From Butyrivibrio sp. (GTDB taxonomy: Bacteria > Bacillota > Clostridia > Lachnospirales > Lachnospiraceae), in assembly GCA_024692165.1 (NCBI GenBank), contig JAILMY010000149.1:1-59677 (forward strand): DNA of 59,677 nucleotides, given 5' to 3'. The notes under the pieces are model-generated. The model searched no databases, had not been told where the DNA came from, and saw nothing but the letters and a program-made list of their open reading frames with translations. Shown here piece by piece: positions 54,934 to 59,677 of the stretch. The position numbers were made by a program, and so were the translations under genes. Each line of letters begins with the position of its first letter. Within the stretch, counting starts at the first letter, position 1.

Positions 54934-55655
54934 TGGGAGAAAATAAAGAGGGCGCAGGGAGCCTCAAGGTAACAGGGATAGATGTTTCTTTTTTGGAAGA
55001 TGGAAAGATTTTTGACTTTTGGTATGACAAAATGCCTGTTTCCCGCAGACAGAAAATAGATCTGGTAAAACCTTTAAAGGGTAAACTTTTATCGCTTGGT
55101 GCCGGGATCCTTTTTACCGAGGGACTTAAGAAGCTTGGTTTGGAAGGGGCTGAGATTGGCCTTTTGGAAAATAAAAAACCATATATTATTGGCGCAGATG
55201 GTCTGTACTTTAACCTGTCACATTCAGGAGGTATGGCTGTGTGCGCTTTTTCTGATTCCGAAGTGGGAATAGATATAGAAAAGAACAAGGAATTTAAGGA
55301 TAGCCTTGTGGACTATGTCTTCGATGACCGGGAAAAAGAGTTTGTTTCAAGGCTTTCAGATGATGACAATAAGAGAAATGCTCTTTTTACAAGTATCTGG
55401 ACCATGAAGGAAAGCATCATGAAGTTTACCGGAAAGGGCATATCCATGGTGCCAAAGAGTATATTTGTGGATTTGTCAGCTGCTGACAATATGGGTGATA
55501 TGAGCGTAGCGGCAATTTACCATAACGGGAAGCTGATTCCTGAACTTAAGCTGTCAACACTTAGGATTCCCGCAAATCCGGATTATCAGGTGTGTGTATG
55601 CTCTAAGTATGCTTTATCTTCAAGGGACATCGAGATGTTTGATCATAGGTCCTGA
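54933..55655 (+). CDS. 4'-phosphopantetheinyl transferase (Sfp-type)
   Basis: A 240-residue Sfp-superfamily enzyme. Key motifs: FNLSHSGGMAVCAFSDSEVGIDIEK (split as FNLSHSGG and VGIDIEK, Mg-binding Asp) and IWTMKESIMKFTGKGI (WxxKEA-type). It transfers phosphopantetheine from CoA to carrier proteins of fatty acid, polyketide or peptide synthesis. The start overlaps the previous stop (TGATG). No carrier protein or synthase lies in the window, so its place in a signalling operon is odd. It ends 13 bp inside the convergent histidine phosphatase. Confidence 0.9.
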   Translation: MGENKEGAGSLKVTGIDVSFLEDGKIFDFWYDKMPVSRRQKIDLVKPLKGKLLSLGAGILFTEGLKKLGLEGAEIGLLENKKPYIIGADGLYFNLSHSGGMAVCAFSDSEVGIDIEKNKEFKDSLVDYVFDDREKEFVSRLSDDDNKRNALFTSIWTMKESIMKFTGKGISMVPKSIFVDLSAADNMGDMSVAAIYHNGKLIPELKLSTLRIPANPDYQVCVCSKYALSSRDIEMFDHRS

Positions 55656-56206
55656 GGGAATTTCAACTGTCTTAGTTCGCAGTTCTGGATCAGGTTATCC
55701 CAGAATTTCTCCAAGGGAGTGCGTTCTATCTGAGAGATAATGCTGCAGTTCATGGCGCCGTGCCCAACAATCAGCACATCTTTGTTTTCTTTTAATGCCG
55801 GTGATATTACTTCCTTAAGAAAAGAACCGGTTCTTGCAAAAAGCTCTTCAAAGGATTCCGCGCCGCCCTGTTTTACATAGCTTACAGGATTTACAAAAAG
55901 ATCGTTTATGGGGCAGGAGGGATTGTTGAAGTACCCTGTAACTCCCTCAAATTCGCCGAAGGCCATTTCCTTTAATCTGTCATCTGTGATTATGGGAGTG
56001 TTTGTTCCCTGAAGAAAGATTTCTGCCGTCTCCTTTGCTCTTATAAGGGGAGATGAGTAGCAAATGTCAAAGGCTATATCCTTATATTTTTCACGGGCCG
56101 CTCTCGCTGCCTCTTTTCCCTCTTCATTAAGCGGAATGTCTATCTGACCCTGCAGCTTTTGAAGGGCATTCCAGTCTGTTTTTCCATGTCGCATTATATA
56201 AAGCAT
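55643..56206 (-). CDS. Histidine phosphatase superfamily protein
   Basis: About 187 residues: YIMRHGKTDWNA (catalytic RHG), SSPLIRAKETAEIF, FGEFEG and VGHGAMN (second His), the cofactor-dependent phosphoglycerate mutase/phosphatase fold. ATG 56206 has GAGG seven bases upstream; the earlier ATG 56248 adds 14 residues but has no site. Length suggests a phosphatase (such as a nucleotide or cobalamin-pathway type) rather than phosphoglycerate mutase. It converges with the transferase gene and overlaps it by 13 bp. Confidence 0.88.
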   Translation of the reverse strand: MLYIMRHGKTDWNALQKLQGQIDIPLNEEGKEAARAAREKYKDIAFDICYSSPLIRAKETAEIFLQGTNTPIITDDRLKEMAFGEFEGVTGYFNNPSCPINDLFVNPVSYVKQGGAESFEELFARTGSFLKEVISPALKENKDVLIVGHGAMNCSIISQIERTPLEKFWDNLIQNCELRQLKFPQDL

Positions 56207-56308
56207 CAGTTTTCCTCTATAATATTCTGGTTGATTTATATCTGCCAAACCGATATTATGTTTAGTGTTGTTTTGGGATATTGTTTGTATTATATCACAG
56301 GAGTTTTT

Positions 56309-57868
56309 ATGAGTATTTTAAATGTTGAACATCTGACCCATGGATTTGGTGACAGAGCGATTTTTGATGATGTGTCCTTCAGACTTCTGAAGGGTGAACA
56401 TATAGGACTGGTTGGCGCCAATGGAGAAGGTAAGTCAACCTTCATGAATATTATTATAGGTAAGCTTATGCCTGATGCAGGCAAGATTGAGTGGGCCAAG
56501 AACGTTAAGGTAGGATACCTTGATCAGCATGCTGTGTTAAAAGAGGGCATGACTATAAGAGACGTTCTGGCTTCTGCCTATGAGCCTTTATATGCCATGG
56601 AGACAAGGATGAATGAGATCTGCGATGCCATGGGAGAGGCTGATGAGAAGCAGCTTGAGGAATACATGGAAGAGCTGGGTACGATTCAGGATCTTTTGAC
56701 TAACAGAGATTTCTATCTTATCGATTCCAAGATTGAAGAGGTTTCAAGGGCTCTGGGATTTTTGGAACTGGGACTGGACAGAGATGTGACTGAGCTTTCC
56801 GGAGGTCAGAGAACCAAGATTCTTTTGGGAAAACTTCTTTTGGAGAAGCCTGATATTCTTTTGCTGGATGAGCCTACCAACTATCTGGATGCAGAGCACA
56901 TTGTATGGCTTACAAGGTACCTTCAGGATTACGACAACGCCTTTATCCTGATCTCACACGACATTCCTTTTTTGAACAGCGTCGTTAATATCATCTATCA
57001 TATGGATGGCACGACTCATTCTCTGGACCGGTACGTTGGAGACTATGACAAGTTCATGGAAGTCTATGAGATGAAGAAGTCTCAGAGGGAGGCGGCCTAC
57101 AACAGACAGCAGCAGGAGATCGCCGATCTTAAGGATTTCGTTGCAAGAAATAAGGCGAGAGTAGCTACAAGAAATATGGCCATGGCCCGTCAAAAGAAAT
57201 TGGACAGCATGGATATCATAGAGAAGGTTCAGGAAAAACCAAAGCCTGAGTTTAACTTCAAAGTGGCAAGAACACCGGGCAAAGTTATCTTTGAGACTAA
57301 GGACCTGGTTATAGGATATGACGAGCCCTTATCATCACCTCTTAATATCACCTTTGAGAGGGGATCAAAGATTGTTCTTACTGGAGCCAACGGTATAGGT
57401 AAGACAACACTTTTAAAGAGTATTCTTGGACTTATCCCTGCTATTTCAGGAAGTGTTGAGCTTGGTGAAAATGTTGCCATCGGCTATTTTGAGCAGGAGA
57501 TGTCTCCTGATATTGAGACAACCTGTATGCAGGAAATCTGGAACGAGTTTCCGGGCTTTTCACAGTATGAGGTAAGATCAGCCCTTGCCAAGTGCGGACT
57601 TACCACAAAGCATATCGAGAGTAAATGTAAGGTTTTATCCGGTGGTGAGCAGGCAAAGGTACGTCTTTGCAAGCTTATAAACAGAGAGTCCAATCTTCTT
57701 GTATTGGACGAGCCCACAAATCACCTGGATGTTGATGCCAAAGAGGAGCTTCACAGAGCCCTTTCAGAGTATAAGGGAAGTATCCTGATGGTATGCCATG
57801 AGCCGGATTTCTATGCTGATCTGGCTACCCAGGTAATGGACTGCACAAAGTGGACCACTAAGATTTAA
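56309..57868 (+). CDS. ABC-F family ATPase (YbiT/YkpA type)
   Basis: A 519-residue ABC-F with two ABC domains: Walker A GANGEGKST and GANGIGKTT, signatures LSGGQRTK and LSGGEQAK, Walker B LDEPTNYLD and LDEPTNHLD, with a charged linker (about 250-300) and no C-terminal extension. The shorter form matches YbiT/YkpA rather than Uup. Start: ATG 56309 with AGGAG; the in-frame ATG at 56159 would overlap the minus phosphatase gene. It is divergent from that gene. Confidence 0.92.
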   Translation: MSILNVEHLTHGFGDRAIFDDVSFRLLKGEHIGLVGANGEGKSTFMNIIIGKLMPDAGKIEWAKNVKVGYLDQHAVLKEGMTIRDVLASAYEPLYAMETRMNEICDAMGEADEKQLEEYMEELGTIQDLLTNRDFYLIDSKIEEVSRALGFLELGLDRDVTELSGGQRTKILLGKLLLEKPDILLLDEPTNYLDAEHIVWLTRYLQDYDNAFILISHDIPFLNSVVNIIYHMDGTTHSLDRYVGDYDKFMEVYEMKKSQREAAYNRQQQEIADLKDFVARNKARVATRNMAMARQKKLDSMDIIEKVQEKPKPEFNFKVARTPGKVIFETKDLVIGYDEPLSSPLNITFERGSKIVLTGANGIGKTTLLKSILGLIPAISGSVELGENVAIGYFEQEMSPDIETTCMQEIWNEFPGFSQYEVRSALAKCGLTTKHIESKCKVLSGGEQAKVRLCKLINRESNLLVLDEPTNHLDVDAKEELHRALSEYKGSILMVCHEPDFYADLATQVMDCTKWTTKI

Positions 57869-58146
57869 CCCAAATGGACCTAGGGGGCGGAGTTCGTTGT
57901 TCAATTTTACGAAGTAATTAGTGTGACAGTTCTGTGATGTTAATATTGCTAGAATTATTCATATAAGGGCGCAAACGCAGTGTTTATGCGGCGTTGAGCT
58001 GTCCAAATTAAGACCCACATCAAGTTGTTTAATATAATCAGCAAGATAATCAGCAAATAAGTTTGAACCTGAGTTTGAATTTGTGTTTGAACGTATTGGG
58101 CTTTGAAAAAGAACCAGTGGCTTGATGTGATGGATCGGAGGGAAAT
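57869..58146 (+). promoter_or_regulatory. Leader of the LysM gene with candidate SOS (LexA) box
   Basis: The 278-bp gap contains GTTTGAA three times at 58061, 58073 and 58084, about one helical turn apart. The first two create GAAC-CTGA-GTTT (58065-58076), close to the Firmicutes LexA box GAAC-N4-GTTC. A TATAAT at 58033 lacks a good -35. Nothing else is evident. Confidence 0.5.
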
Positions 58147-58560
58147 ATGAATACAATAGCAATGGATAACAGAGCTTATAACGGATACGGATATTATTCA
58201 AGAAGCGAAATGAGAATTCGCGCCAACAGAAAATGGCGCATGCAGATAGTAAGACGTCAGAGAATTGCTCTGGCTGTATCTATTGCAGTAGTTCTTTCAA
58301 TAGTTATCTTTTTTGCAGCTTCTATCATGATAAAGGCTCAGAACAACGGCATCGAGCCTATGGTTAAGTATTACACGGTGGCCATGGTTCATGGAGGGGA
58401 TACCCTCGAGAGCCTTGCAAAGGAGAGTTTTTCTTCAGACCACTACGACAGCTTTGACGCATATATAAATGAAATTCTGAGGATTAACCACCTGGATGAC
58501 CCTGAGGATCTTAAGGCCGGGGAGAATGTTGTTATTCCATATTATGATATTTACAGATGA
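58147..58560 (+). CDS. YneA-like LysM protein
   Basis: A 137-residue protein: a basic N-terminus (RANRKWRMQIVRRQRI), one membrane helix (about 41-61) and a LysM-like domain (about 75-135; YYTVAMVHGGDTLESLAKE, INEILRINHLDDPEDLKAGENVVIP). LysM binds peptidoglycan. In Bacillus the SOS-induced YneA of this layout blocks division; a candidate LexA box upstream fits that role, although lexA is not nearby. GGAGGG precedes ATG. Confidence 0.78.
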   Translation: MNTIAMDNRAYNGYGYYSRSEMRIRANRKWRMQIVRRQRIALAVSIAVVLSIVIFFAASIMIKAQNNGIEPMVKYYTVAMVHGGDTLESLAKESFSSDHYDSFDAYINEILRINHLDDPEDLKAGENVVIPYYDIYR

Positions 58561-58615
58561 AGCAGGTCTCAAATGTATATCATTGAGCCTTGCAAAATAC
58601 CTGATGTGAGGTTTT

Positions 58616-59368
58616 ATGATACGAGCAGTACTTTGGGATTTAGATAATACACTTTTGGATTTTGATGTGGCTGAGAAGGAAGCACTCACCAGGGAGTTCA
58701 AGGAATTCGGCCTTGGTGAGTTCACTGATCAGATGTTAAAAGATTATATGGTCATCAACAGAAGGCGGTGGCAGGCTCTGGAACGTGGCGAAATGGAGAA
58801 ACAGGAAGTCTTGGAAGGGCGCTACCGTGAATTTTTTGCGTTTCTGGGAAAAGACACTTCTATAGCTGCGGCCTTTAATGACAGGTATCAGGAGCTCCTT
58901 GGTGAGACCATATGCTTCAGGGATGATTCCTATGAACTTGTTAAGGGCATGAAGGGGAAGGTACTTCAGTGCATGGCATCCAACGGCACCAAGAAGGCTC
59001 AGACCGGAAAGCTTAAGAACTCAGGCTTTGACAAGCTCTTTGATCTATTCTTTATCTCTGAGGAGATTGGAGCAGAGAAGCCGGCTGTGGAGTTTTTTGA
59101 TGTGTGCTTTGATGAGATCAATAAGTGGCTTATGGAAAATGAAGCTGCTCTTCCTTACTCCGGTGGTAAGTACCTTGGAGAAATCAGTAAGGATGAGATG
59201 ATCATCATCGGAGATTCTCTGACCAGCGATATCCGGGGTGGAAATAACGCCGGAATCAAGTGCTGCTGGTACAATCCCAAGGGACTGGAGCGCAGCGCGG
59301 ATTTGAAGATTGACTACGAGATTAAGAATTTGCAGGATGTAACGGGGATTCTTGATGAATTAAAATGA
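58616..59368 (+). CDS. HAD superfamily hydrolase, YjjG-like nucleotidase
   Basis: A 250-residue HAD enzyme: motif I AVLWDLDNTLLDF (nucleophile Asp), helical cap (about 20-100), motif II MASNGTKKAQ, motif III Lys in EEIGAEKPAVEFF and motif IV IIGDSLTSDI. Cap and sequence match YjjG pyrimidine 5'-nucleotidases, which dephosphorylate damaged or excess nucleotides. A 20-residue insertion (about 165-185, LMENEAALPYSGGKYLGEIS) is extra. TGAGG precedes ATG. Confidence 0.9.
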   Translation: MIRAVLWDLDNTLLDFDVAEKEALTREFKEFGLGEFTDQMLKDYMVINRRRWQALERGEMEKQEVLEGRYREFFAFLGKDTSIAAAFNDRYQELLGETICFRDDSYELVKGMKGKVLQCMASNGTKKAQTGKLKNSGFDKLFDLFFISEEIGAEKPAVEFFDVCFDEINKWLMENEAALPYSGGKYLGEISKDEMIIIGDSLTSDIRGGNNAGIKCCWYNPKGLERSADLKIDYEIKNLQDVTGILDELK

Positions 59369-59377
59369 TGTATTTAA

Positions 59378-59426
59378 AGAGGCTGACAGTTCTGGTTTGT
59401 TCGGAACGGTCAGCCTCTATTTTATT
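59378..59426 (+). terminator. Intrinsic terminator after the HAD gene
   Basis: AGAGGCTGAC (59378-59387) pairs with GTCAGCCTCT (59409-59418), with GTTC/GAAC pairing in the loop; ATTTTATTG follows. Confidence 0.88.
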
Positions 59427-59488
59427 GTAATTGTTTAATGAAGTAGATGGCTGTTTGAAGTGGTTGGCTATTTGGGAGGAATTTCGCT

Positions 59489-59542
59489 GACGATCGTCCT
59501 GGCGCGAGCGGCGGGTTCCATGGGGCGGTGGGCCGTCGCGCC
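59489..59542. repeat. GC-rich patch with nested palindromes
   Basis: Bases 59486-59553 are 53 of 68 G or C in an otherwise AT-rich window. GACGATCGTC (59489-59498) is a perfect palindrome; GGCGCGAGCGGC (59501-59512) pairs with GCCGTCGCGCC (59532-59542) with one bulged base. No open frame or T-tract. Confidence 0.7.
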
Positions 59543-59555
59543 GGGGCGAACGGTG

Positions 59556-59577
59556 AATCTAAGTGAATTCTTAGATT
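59556..59577. repeat. Inverted repeat overlapping the thrS stop
   Basis: AATCTAAG (59556-59563) and CTTAGATT (59570-59577) form a perfect 8-bp stem around TGAATT. The right arm overlaps the minus-strand stop. No T-tract follows. Confidence 0.6.
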
Positions 59578-59677
59578 ATAAAATAGCGCACTGTTCTTTG
59601 ATCATACCAATGAAATCCTCAACCTTCATGGCTCCAAGGTCCTGTTTTCCCTCTTCACCATCACGGGCTCTTACGGA
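59576..59677 (-). CDS. thrS: Threonyl-tRNA synthetase, C-terminal fragment
   Basis: The last 33 residues of a gene entering from the right edge: SVRARDGEEG, then KQDLGAMKVEDFIGMIKEQ. The VRxR...DLGxMxxxEFI pattern is the end of the anticodon-binding domain of ThrRS. The window edge cuts the gene. The identification rests on this short tail, so moderate confidence. Confidence 0.72.
   Translation of the reverse strand, partial: SVRARDGEEGKQDLGAMKVEDFIGMIKEQCAIL

Noticed and set aside
57959-58201. 80-codon minus-strand frame over the LysM leader
   Set aside because: It runs through the LysM start region and the candidate SOS box; no ribosome site.
1-59677. CRISPR arrays, tRNA or rRNA genes, insertion sequences, prophage
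   Set aside because: No direct-repeat/spacer arrays, cloverleaf-like sequences, transposase or phage motifs were seen by eye on either strand. A computed search would be decisive.

Overview
The window looks like chromosomal DNA from a motile, moderately AT-rich, Gram-positive-type anaerobe of the Lachnospiraceae, most like Butyrivibrio or Pseudobutyrivibrio. This is inferred from gene content and style: a GlgC/GlgD pair, a Rho factor with a charged insertion, a UPF0397-type ECF transporter, DUF6320-like proteins, strong AGGAGG ribosome sites, TTG starts and many c-di-GMP/chemotaxis genes. No rRNA, tRNA, CRISPR array, transposase or phage gene was found, so most of it reads as core or slowly changing accessory chromosome.

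Layout. 1-3656: 3' part of a giant Ala-rich, repeat-laden, C-terminally membrane-anchored protein. 3765-9135: ABC-F ATPase (minus), CPBP protease, AzgA-type purine permease, start of an HflK/HflC pair (to 10024). 10298-11794: Rho. 11952-17791: a co-directional run of six genes: an SPFH protein with three zinc ribbons, two small membrane proteins, then a complete ECF transporter (S, fused A-A', T). 17834-21166: PilZ protein (minus), YggS, a small gene whose predicted transcript is leaderless, and a membrane diguanylate cyclase. 21214-21306: an unlisted 30-residue membrane peptide (minus). 21425-27336: a four-gene unit (beta-helix protein, AATase-like acyltransferase, DUF6320-like membrane protein, pectin-acetylesterase-like hydrolase), none with an export signal. 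27416-29183: small unknown genes around a perfect 18-bp palindrome. 29278-34547: a membrane-anchored carboxylesterase/beta-lactamase fusion and a FIST-GGDEF sensor. 34690-40470: TRIC-like channel, GNAT, phosphoglucomutase, two membrane proteins, small unknown genes and a lipoprotein. 40531-44505: two divergent chemoreceptors. 44679-46942: glgC-glgD. 47117-55655: an EAL-like/HDOD protein and a four-gene signalling operon. 55643-59677: histidine phosphatase, second ABC-F, LysM protein with a candidate SOS box, HAD phosphatase, a GC-rich palindromic patch and the 3' end of thrS (minus).

How it fits together. Six loci bear on cyclic-di-GMP (PilZ, GGDEF, FIST-GGDEF, EAL-like/HDOD, and two proteins with degenerate GGDEF and EAL domains), and two chemoreceptors lie among them, so signalling and surface behaviour dominate. 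Glycogen metabolism is represented by phosphoglucomutase and GlgC/GlgD. The best candidate for an undescribed system is the 48401-55655 operon: a 7TM hybrid histidine kinase containing pseudo-GGDEF and pseudo-EAL modules, a double-receiver protein, a kinase-less paralogue of the sensor, and a phosphopantetheinyl transferase, all overlapping or nearly so. The 21425-27336 acyl-transfer/deacylation unit and the SPFH-zinc-ribbon locus are second choices.
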